Part shown: positions 51,443 through 62,190 of the stretch, piece by piece
Layout of the letters: each line of letters opens with the position of its first letter
Numbering within the stretch: the first letter of the stretch is position 1
NCBI RefSeq assembly: GCF_002261475.1
Contig: NZ_NEVN01000003.1
Coordinates: 62,001 to 126,000, forward strand
DNA from: Bordetella genomosp. 5
Lineage (GTDB): Bacteria; Pseudomonadota; Gammaproteobacteria; Burkholderiales; Burkholderiaceae_B
Direction: 5' to 3'
DNA length: 64,000 bases
Notes under the pieces: generated by a model
Database searches by the model: none
Told to the model about the DNA's origin: nothing
What the model saw: the letters and a program-made list of their open reading frames with translations, nothing else
Made by a program: the position numbers and the translations under genes

Positions 51443-51560
51443 GCTGCTTTCGGATACAACAACTTAGTGTCCGACATGCGCGCGCTGGCTATGATGCTCC
51501 GAGCCGGGCTCGGGCCGCGCGACGGTTTTCCCGACAACCTCTTTGCTTGAAAGGAATTTC

Positions 51561-53137
<1,577 letters not shown>

Positions 53138-53146
53138 TCGCCATCC

Positions 53147-53174
53147 CGTGCCCGGTCTGCACAGGCCGGGCACG
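53147..53174 (+). terminator. Hairpin between eno and ftsB
   Basis: Stem CGTGCCCGG / CCGGGCACG, imperfect loop. Only TCTTG follows, so it is likely an attenuator rather than a full stop. Confidence 0.45.
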
Positions 53175-53207
53175 TCTTGCCCATCCCATTTCTAGGGTGC
53201 CCGTCGT

Positions 53208-53615
53208 ATGCGCCTGTTGTTCCTGGTGCTCTTCGCGCTGGTGGCTCTGATCCAGTACCCGCTGTGGCTGGGCAAAGGCGGCTGGCTCAAGGTCTGGGAC
53301 CTGCAACGCCAGGTCGCCGAGCAGCGCGAAACCAATGAAGGCCTGCGGGCGCGCAATGCCGCGCTGCAGGCCGAGGTGCGCGACCTCGAAACCGGGACGG
53401 GCGCCATCGAGGAACGGGCGCGTGGCGAGCTCGGCATGATGCGCGACGGCGAAGTCTTCGTGCACATCCTGCCCGCCGGCGTTCCGCTGCCCTCGGCAAA
53501 CTCCACGCCTCAGGCCACGGCTCCCAAGCCGGCCAACCCGACCAAGCCGCCCGCCGCATCGGCGAATCGCCCGGCAGCGTCGGGCGCCGCCCGGCCCGCC
53601 ACCCCGCAGCGCTGA
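53208..53615 (+). CDS. ftsB: Cell-division protein FtsB
   Basis: 135 residues. A short cytoplasmic N-terminus and one membrane span ([20 protein letters not shown]) precede a coiled coil (residues about 30-70, [21 protein letters not shown]) and the conserved [17 protein letters not shown]. About 50 Ala/Pro-rich residues after residue 85 ([20 protein letters not shown]) extend it beyond the E. coli length of 103. FtsB joins FtsL and FtsQ in the divisome. Its place after eno is typical. The tail may be a flexible periplasmic linker. Confidence 0.9.
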   Translation: MRLLFLVLFALVALIQYPLWLGKGGWLKVWDLQRQVAEQRETNEGLRARNAALQAEVRDLETGTGAIEERARGELGMMRDGEVFVHILPAGVPLPSANSTPQATAPKPANPTKPPAASANRPAASGAARPATPQR

Positions 53616-53721
53616 CGGCGCTCGCCGTCCCGCTCCGCTTCTCCGCTTCTACGCATCGCTTCTCAGCATCGCTTCCCGGCATCGCTGTCGGCGTCGCCGC
53701 CCGGCGCTCGCCCTGGCCTTG

Positions 53722-54390
53722 TCATGCCGGGCATGCCGGCGTGCGCACCCACACCGGGGGCCGGTCGGCGTAGCGCACCGGGTGCGATTGCATGTCGATC
53801 TCCAACGTCAGTCGTAACGGCAACCGGCCGGCCGCGAGCGCGCCGCGCACGCAGCTGTCCCGCGCGGACGAGGCGATGGCGCGCAGCAGGGCGCCGGTCC
53901 AGGGAGCGAGCGGTCGCACCGGATAGGTGAGCCGCAGCTGCAGCTGATTGGCCTCGAAGATGTCCGGCCGGGCCGTGGGGCGGGCGGCATGCTGCTCGGC
54001 CTGGTAGTCGTTGCGGATGGCCGGCAGACCGGCGGCGGCGCGTGGCACGGGCAGGCCTTGCTCGGCATGCGTGGCGTAGGCGCGTGCGTCGGGCCGCTGG
54101 ATGTCGATGCGCCAGCCCGGCACGCGGGGATCGCGGCCGGCACTGCCCTGGGCGGCCCGAACCCGACCGGGCAGGGCCGCCTCGAAGCTGCGGGCGATGG
54201 TGGCGGGGTCGGCATGTGCGGTGGCGCCGGCCCGCGCGGCCTGGGTGAGCGCGGCGTAGAGCGCATGCTGCAACTGCCGCCAATGAGTCGCCTCGATCAG
54301 CGCCGTGGCCAGCGCCGTGAGCGCGAGCACGGCCAGCGCGGATTCGATGAGGGCGGCGCCGCGTTGGCGCCCGGGCAGGCGGGCAGGCAT
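53722..54390 (-). CDS. Hypothetical TadE-like membrane protein
   Basis: 222 residues from MPARLPGRQRGAALIESALAVLALTALATALIEATHW, a TadE/pilin-like N-terminus: a basic stretch then the GAALIESA segment with Glu and one membrane span, as in TadE pseudopilins. The rest is predicted extracytoplasmic and contains one or two Cys (RDSCVRGAL, RTPACPA). No Tad or pilus genes lie nearby, so it is an orphan. I placed the start at 54390; an ATG 21 bp earlier is possible. Function unknown. Confidence 0.6.
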   Translation of the reverse strand: MPARLPGRQRGAALIESALAVLALTALATALIEATHWRQLQHALYAALTQAARAGATAHADPATIARSFEAALPGRVRAAQGSAGRDPRVPGWRIDIQRPDARAYATHAEQGLPVPRAAAGLPAIRNDYQAEQHAARPTARPDIFEANQLQLRLTYPVRPLAPWTGALLRAIASSARDSCVRGALAAGRLPLRLTLEIDMQSHPVRYADRPPVWVRTPACPA

Positions 54391-54471
54391 CCGCGCAGTA
54401 TGGTGGCGCACGCCGGACGGCGCGATTGTGGATTCTGCGCTGTGACGGATTTCCGTCGGCCTTAGGGGGCC

Positions 54472-54498
54472 AAAAAAAGACCGGCCTCGGGGCCGGTC
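54472..54498 (-). terminator. Terminator of hslO
   Basis: Stem GACCGGCC / GGCCGGTC; on the minus strand it is followed by seven T. Confidence 0.85.
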
Positions 54499-54517
54499 CT
54501 GGGTGCTCGCGGCGCGA

Positions 54518-55447
54518 TCAGTGCACCGTGGGCGGATCCTGCTCGGGCATGGGCGTGGCCGGGCTGAACAGGCCCGCGCAGTCGACCGGGTCGAACGCGT
54601 AGGGCTTGCCGCAGAAGTCGCACGTGACTTCGACCTCGCCGCGCTCGGCCAGGATGTCTTCGACTTCCGCCTGGCCCAGCGTGCGCAGCATGGCCGCCAC
54701 GCGCTCGCGCGTGCAAGGACAGAACCAGCGCACGGGCTGAGGTTCGAACGCGATCAGCGTTTCTTCCCAGAACAACCGGTGGATCAGCGTGTCGGTGTCG
54801 GTGGCGAGGAGCTCGTCGGCCGCCAGCGTGCCGCCCAGGTGCAGCGCGCGGCTCCAGGCCTCGGCGGCCACCTCGGCGGTGACCTGCGGACGGTCTTCGC
54901 CGCCGTGGTCCGGCAGACGCTGCAGCAGCAGGCCGGCCGCCGACTTGTCGTCGGCCGCGAGCCACAGGCGCGTCTCGAGCTGCTCGGAGGCCTTCATGTA
55001 GTGTTGCAGGGCTTCGGCCACGCTCTCGCCTTCGAGCGGCACGATGCCCTGATAGGCCTGCTGGCCGGGCACCTTGCGATGCGGGTCGAGCACGACCATG
55101 AAGCGGCCGTTGCCATGGGCATTGAGCAGGTTCTGCATGGTGCCGTCTTCCGGCACCGTGTGGCCCTCGCGCACCTTGACGGTGGCGCGCACGCTCAGGT
55201 CCGAGCGGCATTCGACCACCAGCAGCGCGATCGGGCCGTCGCCCTGGATCTGCAGGATCAGCGAGCCGTCGAATTTGATGTTGGCCGCCAGCAGCGACGA
55301 GGCCGCGACCAGCTCACCGAGCAGGCGCTGGATCGCCTGCGGATAGGCGTGGTGAGCCTGCGCATCGCGCCAGGTATCGGTCAGACGCACGGCCTGGACC
55401 CGCACGGTGCGGGTCTCGAAGAGGTATTTCTTGAGAAGGTCGGTCAT
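54518..55447 (-). CDS. hslO: Redox-regulated chaperone Hsp33
   Basis: 309 residues from MTDLLKKYLFETRTVRVQAV. The C-terminal redox switch has the Zn-binding WFCPCTRERV and TCDFCGKPYAF (CxC and CxxC). When oxidised, Hsp33 loses zinc and binds unfolding proteins. The start is inside a longer open frame; I chose MTDLLKKY because it opens the folded domain. The N-terminal 32 residues upstream have a different, Pro/Ala/Arg-rich character and lie next to a hairpin. Confidence 0.93.
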   Translation of the reverse strand: MTDLLKKYLFETRTVRVQAVRLTDTWRDAQAHHAYPQAIQRLLGELVAASSLLAANIKFDGSLILQIQGDGPIALLVVECRSDLSVRATVKVREGHTVPEDGTMQNLLNAHGNGRFMVVLDPHRKVPGQQAYQGIVPLEGESVAEALQHYMKASEQLETRLWLAADDKSAAGLLLQRLPDHGGEDRPQVTAEVAAEAWSRALHLGGTLAADELLATDTDTLIHRLFWEETLIAFEPQPVRWFCPCTRERVAAMLRTLGQAEVEDILAERGEVEVTCDFCGKPYAFDPVDCAGLFSPATPMPEQDPPTVH

Positions 55448-55765
55448 GGTGAAGATGTTAGCCGATCGTGCCGGTCCCGCCGGCGCGGGCCGGCATCGCG
55501 CGACGCGATGCTCCGGCAAGGCCGGGAGCGATTCTGGGGGCAAAGCAGGCGAGGGCGGCTCCCGTCGGGAAGGTCTGCGCCGTTGCGACCTATATGAGGG
55601 CGAAGACCGTCAATACAAGGCGTTAGGCGGGGTGGCGAATCCCGCCCCGCCCGAGGGCGAGCAGGCCGGATCTGTTACGCCCCCGATACGACCGCTCTGT
55701 GTCTGGCGCATCCCCGTCGGACTCGGGATACTCGGTGCTTCCCTTCCCGATTCCCAGGATCCCCC
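55448..55765. other. 318-bp intergenic region between hslO and phzF
   Basis: No gene is supportable. It contains a perfect inverted repeat CATCGCG-CGA-CGCGATG (55494-55510) and the GC-rich dyad GGCGGGG...CCCCGCC near 55626-55651. These are promoter-side elements of divergent genes, of unknown role. Confidence 0.4.
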
Positions 55766-56665
55766 ATGCCGAACTCCCATGACTATGCCGTCGTCGACGT
55801 GTTCACCGACACGGCCTATCGCGGCAACCCGCTGGCCGTCGTGTTTGATGCAGAGGGGCTGTCCACCGCGCAGATGCAGGCGATCGCGCGCGAATTCAAC
55901 TACTCCGAATCGACCTTCGTGCTGCCGCCCGCCTCGGCCGGGCACCACGCGCAGGTGCGCATTTTCACACCGGATCGCGAGATCGGTTTCGCCGGGCACC
56001 CCAACGTCGGCACCGCGATCGCGCTGAAGGCGCGCCACGAGGCGGCGGGCAGGGCGGTGCCAGCGGCCTGGTTGTTCGAAGAAGGGGCGGGGCTGGTGCG
56101 CGTCGACCTCACGGCCCTGCCGGCGGGCGGCACCACCGCGCTGGTGGCGGCGCCCCAGCCGCTGTCGCGGGCCAGCGTCGTGGCAGCGGCCGCGGTCGCA
56201 CGTGCGCTCTCGCTCGATACCGCCGACATCCTCACCGACGAGCACGAGCCCCAGGTGGTGTCGGTCGGCCTGCCTTTCGTCGTGGTCGCTTTGCGCAGTC
56301 GGGACGCGCTGCGTCGCGCGGCGCCCAACCGTGACGGCTATGCCGCCCTGTTGCCGCTGGACGGCGCGCATTCGATCTATGCCTATACGCGGGATGCCGA
56401 CGACGGCACCGACATACAGGCGCGCATGTTCACCGGGCGCATGACCGAGGATCCCGCCACCGGCAGCGCCACGGCGGCCATGGCGGGCCTGCGCGCGACC
56501 TTGTCCGGCGACACGGTGTCGCTGCGCGTGGGGCAGGGGGTGGATATGGGACGCGCCAGCCTGCTGCTGGCGCAAGCCGGCCACGAGGCCGGGGGCGTGC
56601 GCGCGAGCGTGGGCGGTGAAGCGGTGCTGGTGATGAGCGGGACGCTCGGCGCACCGCCTCGCTGA
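55766..56665 (+). CDS. PhzF-family isomerase-like protein
   Basis: 299 residues. DVFTDTAYRGNPLAVVFDAEGL near the start and the catalytic Glu48 in FNYSESTFV mark the PhzF family, related to diaminopimelate epimerase. GHPNVGTA and GRMTEDPATGSATAAMAGLRA are the second signature set. PhzF itself isomerises an intermediate in phenazine synthesis. Most relatives, such as YddE, have unknown substrates, and no phenazine genes are here. Confidence 0.88.
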   Translation: MPNSHDYAVVDVFTDTAYRGNPLAVVFDAEGLSTAQMQAIAREFNYSESTFVLPPASAGHHAQVRIFTPDREIGFAGHPNVGTAIALKARHEAAGRAVPAAWLFEEGAGLVRVDLTALPAGGTTALVAAPQPLSRASVVAAAAVARALSLDTADILTDEHEPQVVSVGLPFVVVALRSRDALRRAAPNRDGYAALLPLDGAHSIYAYTRDADDGTDIQARMFTGRMTEDPATGSATAAMAGLRATLSGDTVSLRVGQGVDMGRASLLLAQAGHEAGGVRASVGGEAVLVMSGTLGAPPR

Positions 56666-56672
56666 GTGCCGT

Positions 56673-57194
56673 TCAGCCGATACGCTTGAGCGCGCCGCGG
56701 TAATGCTGGCCGCGCTCGACGTAGTGCTGCGTGTTGGCGTGCAGGTTGGCGATCTCTTCGGGCGTCAGCTCGCGCACGACCTTGCCGATGCCGATCACGA
56801 GGTGGTTGTCGGGGATCACGCGGCCCTCGGGGATGATGGCGCCCGCGCCGACGAGGCAGTTGCGCCCGATCACCGCCTTGTTGAGCACGATGGCCTGCAT
56901 GCCGATCAACGCGCCTTCGTGGATCGTGCAGCCGTGCAGCATGGCCTGGTGGCCAATGGTGACGTTCGGGCCGATATGCATCGGACAGCCGGCATCCACG
57001 TGCAGCACGCTGCCTTCCTGGATGTTGGTGCCGGCGTGCACATGGATGGGCTCGTTATCGGCACGAATGGCCACGTGGGACCAGATGCTCACGCCGGACT
57101 CGAGGATCGCCTGGCCGATGATGTCGGCGCTCTCGGCGATATAGACATCGGGTGCGATCTGCGGGACGTGCTGGTCGAGTTGGTAAATCGGCAT
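56673..57194 (-). CDS. Gamma-carbonic anhydrase-like hexapeptide protein (PaaY/YrdA-like)
   Basis: 173 residues of the left-handed beta-helix type. The hexapeptide repeats hold the zinc His in SVLHVDAG and VTIGHQAMLHGC. VYIAESADIIGQAILESGVSIWSHVAIRAD is the start pattern. Members act as carbonic anhydrases or, like PaaY, as thioesterases. It lies 21 bp after the acyl-CoA synthetase on the same strand, so PaaY-like hydrolysis of stray CoA esters is a fair alternative. Confidence 0.85.
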   Translation of the reverse strand: MPIYQLDQHVPQIAPDVYIAESADIIGQAILESGVSIWSHVAIRADNEPIHVHAGTNIQEGSVLHVDAGCPMHIGPNVTIGHQAMLHGCTIHEGALIGMQAIVLNKAVIGRNCLVGAGAIIPEGRVIPDNHLVIGIGKVVRELTPEEIANLHANTQHYVERGQHYRGALKRIG

Positions 57195-57215
57195 GATGGG
57201 ACGGGCTCCTGCGGG

Positions 57216-58889
57216 TCAAGCCGGCGTGCCGGCCGGGGGCTGGGCCCGCTCCGCTTCACGCCGGCGCAGCACGGCGCGCTGAACCTTGCCCGTGGTGGTC
57301 ATGGGCAACTCGGCGACGTACTCGATTTCTTTGGGATATTCGTAGGGCGCGAGGCGGTCGCGCACGTGTTCTTGCAGCGCCTGGGTGATCTCGCCAGGAT
57401 CGCGGTCCTGGTGGTCCGGCGTCAGCACGACAAAGGCCTTCACGACGGCGCCGCGCTCGGCGTCGGGCTTGGGCACGACGGCGGCGTTGGCCACCGCGGG
57501 GTGGCTGAGCAGGCAATTCTCGATCTCGCCCGGCCCGATGCGGTAGCCCGAGGACTTGAAGACGTCGTCGGTGCGGCCCGCGTACCAGAGGTAGCCGTCG
57601 GCATCGATGCGCGCCAGGTCGCCCGTGCGGCACCAGTCGCCGGTGAATTTGTCGGCGGTGGCCTGCGGGTTGTTCCAGTAGCCCAGGAACAGCACCGGAT
57701 CCGGAAAGCCGTGGATGTCGAGGCGGTTGACGGCGACCTCGCCGATCTCGCCGGCCGGCACGGGCGCACCGATGTCGTCGATCACGGCCACCTGGTGGCC
57801 GGGGTAGGGGCGTCCCATGCTGCCGGGCCGCGCGGGCCAGCGGCGCTGGCTGTTGCCGACCACGTAGTTCATTTCGGTCTGCCCGAACATCTCGTTGGGC
57901 GTGATGCCCAACGCCTGCTCACACCAGCCGAACACGGTCTCGCCGACGTTTTCGCCAGCGCTCATGATGCTGCGCAGGGCCAGCCGGTAGCGTTCGCGCG
58001 GCGCCGGCACGGCCTTCATCATCATCTTGAGGGCGGTCGGGAACAGGAAGGTGTTGGTGACCTGATAGCGCTCCATCAGTTCGAAGGCGCGCTCGGCGGA
58101 AAAGCGTCCGCGCGCGCCCACGATCGGATGGCCGAAATACAGCGTGGGCAGCAGGGCGTCCATCATGCCACCCGTCCAGGCCCAGTCGGCGGGCGACCAG
58201 AACACATCGGTGGGCTTGGGGAACCAGTCTTGCGAGGCGACGAAGCCGGGCAGGTTGCCGATCAGCACGCTGTGCGGCAGCAGCGCACCCTTGGGGGCGC
58301 CGGTCGTGCCGGAGGTGTAGAGCAGAATGGCCGGATCGGTGGCCTTGGTGAGCACCGGCTTGAACTCGCCGGGCTGGCGCGCCAGCAGGCTGCGCCACGG
58401 CAGTACGCGCTCGTCGGAGAAGCCGATGCCGATGATCTGATGCAAATGCGGGCAGCGCTCGGCCACGGAGAGCAGATTTTCGCTGGAGACGGTATCCACG
58501 ATGGCGACGCGGGCCTGCGAATCGGCCAGCCGGGACTCTAATGCTTCCGGGCCAAACAGGGCCGAGAGCGGCAGCACCACGGCGCCGACGCTGAAGATGG
58601 CCATCTGGGCCACCACGGTTTCGGGACGCTGCCCCAGCACGACGGCGACGCGGTCACCCGGGGCCACCCCCATTTTGACCAGGCCGTGCGCCAGCTGATT
58701 GGCGGCTTCGGCCAGGCGAGCGTACGTCCAGACTTCGCGGGTGCCGGATTCGTCTTCGTAGAAGATCGCGATCCGCCGCGCGTCCGAACCGCTGGCCGCC
58801 CAACGATGGCAGCAAACATCAGCGATGTTGAATTGAGTCGGAACCAGCCAGCGGAAGGATTGATAGAGCGCCTGATATTGGTCGTTCAT
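57216..58889 (-). CDS. AMP-forming acyl-CoA synthetase (medium-chain type)
   Basis: 557 residues. P-loop LLYTSGTTGAPKGAL, A5 FGQTEMNYVVG, A7-A8 DWCRTGDLARIDADGYLWYAGRTDDVFKSSGYRIGPGEIEN and C-terminal Lys in TTTGKVQRAVL. It resembles the medium-chain acyl-CoA synthetase (MACS) branch. The exact carboxylate is not predictable. Co-transcribed with the gamma-carbonic anhydrase-like gene. Upstream 58890-59028 holds a GC-rich promoter region without a recognisable -35/-10. Confidence 0.9.
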   Translation of the reverse strand: MNDQYQALYQSFRWLVPTQFNIADVCCHRWAASGSDARRIAIFYEDESGTREVWTYARLAEAANQLAHGLVKMGVAPGDRVAVVLGQRPETVVAQMAIFSVGAVVLPLSALFGPEALESRLADSQARVAIVDTVSSENLLSVAERCPHLHQIIGIGFSDERVLPWRSLLARQPGEFKPVLTKATDPAILLYTSGTTGAPKGALLPHSVLIGNLPGFVASQDWFPKPTDVFWSPADWAWTGGMMDALLPTLYFGHPIVGARGRFSAERAFELMERYQVTNTFLFPTALKMMMKAVPAPRERYRLALRSIMSAGENVGETVFGWCEQALGITPNEMFGQTEMNYVVGNSQRRWPARPGSMGRPYPGHQVAVIDDIGAPVPAGEIGEVAVNRLDIHGFPDPVLFLGYWNNPQATADKFTGDWCRTGDLARIDADGYLWYAGRTDDVFKSSGYRIGPGEIENCLLSHPAVANAAVVPKPDAERGAVVKAFVVLTPDHQDRDPGEITQALQEHVRDRLAPYEYPKEIEYVAELPMTTTGKVQRAVLRRREAERAQPPAGTPA

Positions 58890-59028
58890 GGCCCTTTGGT
58901 GTGAGCTCGGTGGCAGCGAAGGAGGGCTGAGCCCGTGGACGTGGCGCCAGTCCCGCTACTGCAAGCATGAACGAGAGGGCCAGGAACTGCAACAGTCCCG
59001 ACCCTCTAACGGGGACGTATAAGGGTAT

Positions 59029-59907
59029 TCACGGGTGCCGGCTTTGGCGGCGCAGCGCCGACGGCAGCGCGGGCAGCGACAGCGGCCGCCGGACCCGCGT
59101 GCCTGTGGTATCCGTGCCACGTCCGGTCTGCGTCTGCGCCCAATCCACCAGCTGCAGCTGGCCGTCGTGCGTCTCGGCCAGCGCCGACAGGGACTCGACC
59201 CAGTCGCCGTCGTTGCAGTAAAGGATGCCGTCCACGTCGCGCAGTTCGGGCTGGTGGATATGGCCGCAGACCACGCCGTCCAGGCCGCGGCGCCGCGCCT
59301 CGCCCGCGAGCGCCTCTTCAAAGTGCGTGATGAACGAGACCGCGTTCTTCACTTTGTGCTTGAGATATTGCGACAGCGACCAGTAATGCAGGCCGAGCCG
59401 GTGACGCAGCCGGTTGAAATGGTGATTGAGCCACAGGGCCAGCTGATAGGCCGTGTCGCCCAGGTGCGCCAGCCACTTGCTGTGCTGGATCACGCCATCG
59501 AACTGGTCGCCGTGCAGCACCAGCAGGCGCAGCCCCTTGGCGGTGACGTGGATATCCTCGTCGAGCACTTCGATATCGCCGAACGCGAACCCCACGAACT
59601 CGCGCGCGAACTCGTCATGATTGCCGGGCACGAAGACCACGCGCGTGCCGTTGCGTGCCTTGCGCAGGATGCGCTGGATCACGTCGTTGTGCGCACGCGG
59701 CCAGTGCCAGTGTTTGCGCAACTGCCAGCCGTCGACGATGTCGCCCACCAGATAGAGCGTGTCGGATTCGTTATGCTCGAGAAAGTCGAGCAGGAACTCG
59801 GCCTTGCAGCCGGCCGTGCCGAGGTGAATGTCGGAAATCCAGAGCGTACGCCAGTGCGTGGGTTGGGTCTCGTTCAAGGCGATCTCCGTAGGGCTGTGTC
59901 GCCTCAT
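59029..59907 (-). CDS. UDP-2,3-diacylglucosamine pyrophosphatase-like metallophosphoesterase (LpxH-like)
   Basis: 292 residues. Calcineurin-like metal motifs in order: SDIHLGT, GDIVDGW, GNHDE, LHGDQFD and GHIHQPEL. The WISDIHLGTAGCKAEFLLDFL start matches the LpxH2/YbbF-related enzymes that hydrolyse UDP-2,3-diacylglucosamine in lipid A synthesis. No lipid A genes are beside it, so this remains a family-level call. The first 18 residues are poorly conserved; translation may start later. Its last 30 residues are basic and low-complexity. Confidence 0.8.
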   Translation of the reverse strand: MRRHSPTEIALNETQPTHWRTLWISDIHLGTAGCKAEFLLDFLEHNESDTLYLVGDIVDGWQLRKHWHWPRAHNDVIQRILRKARNGTRVVFVPGNHDEFAREFVGFAFGDIEVLDEDIHVTAKGLRLLVLHGDQFDGVIQHSKWLAHLGDTAYQLALWLNHHFNRLRHRLGLHYWSLSQYLKHKVKNAVSFITHFEEALAGEARRRGLDGVVCGHIHQPELRDVDGILYCNDGDWVESLSALAETHDGQLQLVDWAQTQTGRGTDTTGTRVRRPLSLPALPSALRRQSRHP

Positions 59908-60116
59908 GATGAAAACAGTTCCGCATGACGCGCGCGTGAACCGTTGATGACGCTGTTGTGACGACGCGTGTGGCCGGCCGGGTGATCACCAGGAACTGCA
60001 TGCGACAATCGCGCGCAGCCTGTTTTTTCGTTCCCGTTCGCTTCCGGCGCCGGACGCCGCACGCCTATCCCGGCGGACCGGCATCATGGCGCCGAGCCGT
60101 CTCTCCGTTTTCGCTC

Positions 60117-61412
60117 ATGTCCTCCGCCACTGACCCTGCCTCGTCCCTCGATGCCACCCGCGCCTCACCGCGCACGCGCCGCGTGGCCGTGATCGGCGGG
60201 GGGCCGGCGGGACTGATGGCCGCCGAGGCCATGGCCGAGCGCGGCGTTCAGGTGGACCTGTACGACGCCATGCCCTCGGTCGGGCGGAAGTTCCTGCTGG
60301 CCGGGCGGGGCGGGCTGAATCTCACGCATGCCGAGGCCCTGCCGGCCTTCACCGCCCGCTATGGCGCGCAGGCCCCGCGCGTGGCCGCCTGGCTCGAGGC
60401 GCTGCCGCCCGGCGCGCTGCGCGAGTGGGCGCACGACCTGGGCATCGAGACCTTCGTCGGCACCTCTGGACGCGTCTTTCCGCGCGAGATGAAGGCGGCG
60501 CCGCTCTTGCGCGCCTGGCTGGCCCGGCTGCGCGCGCAGGGCGTGCGCCTGCACATGCGGCATCGCTGGCTGCCCTGGCCGAAAGGCGAGGCCGCCAGCC
60601 CGGCCCGGCTGCGCTTTGCCACGCCGGAGGGTGAGGTGGAGCATGGCGCCGACGCCGTGGTGCTGGCGCTCGGCGGCGGCAGCTGGGCACGGCTCGGATC
60701 CGATGGCGCCTGGGTCGAGCCTCTGGCCGCGCACGACGTGCCGGTGCGCGCGCTGCGGCCGGCCAACTGTGGCTTTCTGGCATCGTGGAGCGAATGGTTT
60801 CGCGAGCGCCATGCCGGCGACCCGGTCAAGGCGCTAAGCATGATCTGCGGCCAGGAGGCCGCGCGTCAGAGCCGGCGAGGCGAATTCGTCATCAGCGCGG
60901 ATGGCATCGAAGGCAGCCTGGTCTATGCGTTGTCGGCCCCCATCCGCGACGAGATCGAAGCGCGCGGCACGGCCACCATCTGGCTCGACCTCATGCCCGA
61001 CTGGTCGCTCGAACGCGTCGAGACCGAAGTGGCCCATCCCCGCGGATCGCGTTCGATATCGAGCCATCTGCAGAGCCGCCTCAAGCTCACCGGCGTGCGG
61101 GCGGGCCTGCTGCGCGAACTCGCCAGCCGCGACGACTACGCCGACCCGCTACGACTGGCCGCGCGCATCAAGGCGCTGCCGCTGGTGCTGACCGCGCCGC
61201 GTCCGATCGACGAGGCTATCAGCACGGCGGGCGGCGTCGAGCTCGGCGCGCTCGATGGCGCGTCGATGTTGCCGCGCTGGCCGGGCGTGTTCTGCGCGGG
61301 CGAGATGCTGGATTGGGAGGCGCCGACCGGCGGCTATCTGCTGACCGCCTGCATGGCGAGCGGTCGCGTGGCCGGACGCGGTGTGCTGGACTATCTGGCG
61401 ACGCTGGGCTGA
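60117..61412 (+). CDS. BaiN/HI0933-type FAD-dependent oxidoreductase (TIGR03862-like)
   Basis: 431 residues from MSSATDPASSLDAT. The dinucleotide fold GGGPAGLMAAEAMAERGVQVDLYDAMPSVGRKFLLAGRGGLNLTH is diagnostic of this family. DWEAPTGGYLLTACMASGRVAGR near the end contains the second flavin contact. Substrate unknown; BaiN itself reduces bile-acid intermediates. The first 15 residues before the fold are disordered. It ends convergent with the RDD gene, with a 22-bp overlap. Confidence 0.85.
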   Translation: MSSATDPASSLDATRASPRTRRVAVIGGGPAGLMAAEAMAERGVQVDLYDAMPSVGRKFLLAGRGGLNLTHAEALPAFTARYGAQAPRVAAWLEALPPGALREWAHDLGIETFVGTSGRVFPREMKAAPLLRAWLARLRAQGVRLHMRHRWLPWPKGEAASPARLRFATPEGEVEHGADAVVLALGGGSWARLGSDGAWVEPLAAHDVPVRALRPANCGFLASWSEWFRERHAGDPVKALSMICGQEAARQSRRGEFVISADGIEGSLVYALSAPIRDEIEARGTATIWLDLMPDWSLERVETEVAHPRGSRSISSHLQSRLKLTGVRAGLLRELASRDDYADPLRLAARIKALPLVLTAPRPIDEAISTAGGVELGALDGASMLPRWPGVFCAGEMLDWEAPTGGYLLTACMASGRVAGRGVLDYLATLG

Positions 61413-61936
61413 TCCGCGCGCGCTTTGCGCGGGCGCGGCGGCGCCTCGGCCAGCCGGGTGCCCGCCAGCCGGTCGTGCAGGAACTGGCCGCGCGGGTCGA
61501 ACCAGCTCGGAATGAAGTTGGTGAACGGCGCGATCACGACGAACATCGATACCGCGGGCCAGCCGATGGCGTGCGAGCTCCACCAGACCAGCGCGGCGGT
61601 GGCGAGCGGCAGCGGCCACAGCAGCACATAACGCAGAACCAGCCGGGGCAGTGCCGGCACGGCGCCGTCGGGGCCGAGAAGCTGGATGTTCCAGGTCTTC
61701 ATGGGAAGCGTCTGGCCACGCTTGCGCCAGCACAGCACGAAGTACAGCCCGATCACGACAAACAACCAGACCTGCCGCGCGGAGCGCAGCGCGAGGCCGT
61801 GGCGGCTCTGGGTCAGGGTGTCGAAAAGATAATCGGCCAGGAACACCACGCCGAACAGCAGCACGCCCTCGTACATCATGCAGGCGAAGCGGCGCAGGCG
61901 GCTGGGCGTGGCGGATGGGACGAGGGCGGCGGTCAT
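61391..61936 (-). CDS. RDD-family membrane protein
   Basis: 181 residues. The RDD domain starts with RLRRFACMMYEGVLLFGVVFLADY (Arg and Asp in the first span), then a second span (VWLFVVIGLYFVLCWRKRGQTLPMKTWNIQLL) and a third near ALVWWSSHAIGWPAVSMFVVI. RDD proteins are of unclear transport or stress-related function. Its 3' end overlaps the flavoprotein gene by 22 bp. About 15 basic residues follow the last span. Confidence 0.85.
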   Translation of the reverse strand: MTAALVPSATPSRLRRFACMMYEGVLLFGVVFLADYLFDTLTQSRHGLALRSARQVWLFVVIGLYFVLCWRKRGQTLPMKTWNIQLLGPDGAVPALPRLVLRYVLLWPLPLATAALVWWSSHAIGWPAVSMFVVIAPFTNFIPSWFDPRGQFLHDRLAGTRLAEAPPRPRKARADQPSVAR

Positions 61937-62190
61937 GGCGACGTATTATCCACATAACCGCCGGCCTGGCGAGAGAGATTTCCCGCAAGCCGTGGATAGG
62001 GGCGCTTTCGTCCCGGTGCCAAGACAAAAAAAACCCGCCGGTTAGGGCGGGTCTCAAAAGGGGCTTTGCAGCCCCCAAGGGGAAAAGCGTTGCGATCGTT
62101 GCGCTTGCGGTCGGCTCGAGGGCGTGAAACTTGCCCGGGCCGCGGCCTGGCGCGGTGTTGTCGATCAGTCTTGCAAAAGCAGTGTCAGGC
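61937..62190. other. Intergenic region before the 61-residue gene
   Basis: 254 bp with no gene. It includes the 62026-62052 terminator and a GGGGCTTTGCAGCCCCC dyad (62060-62085). Confidence 0.4.
62026..62052 (-). terminator. Terminator of the 61-residue gene
   Basis: Stem ACCCGCC / GGCGGGT; on the minus strand it is followed by eight T. Confidence 0.8.
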
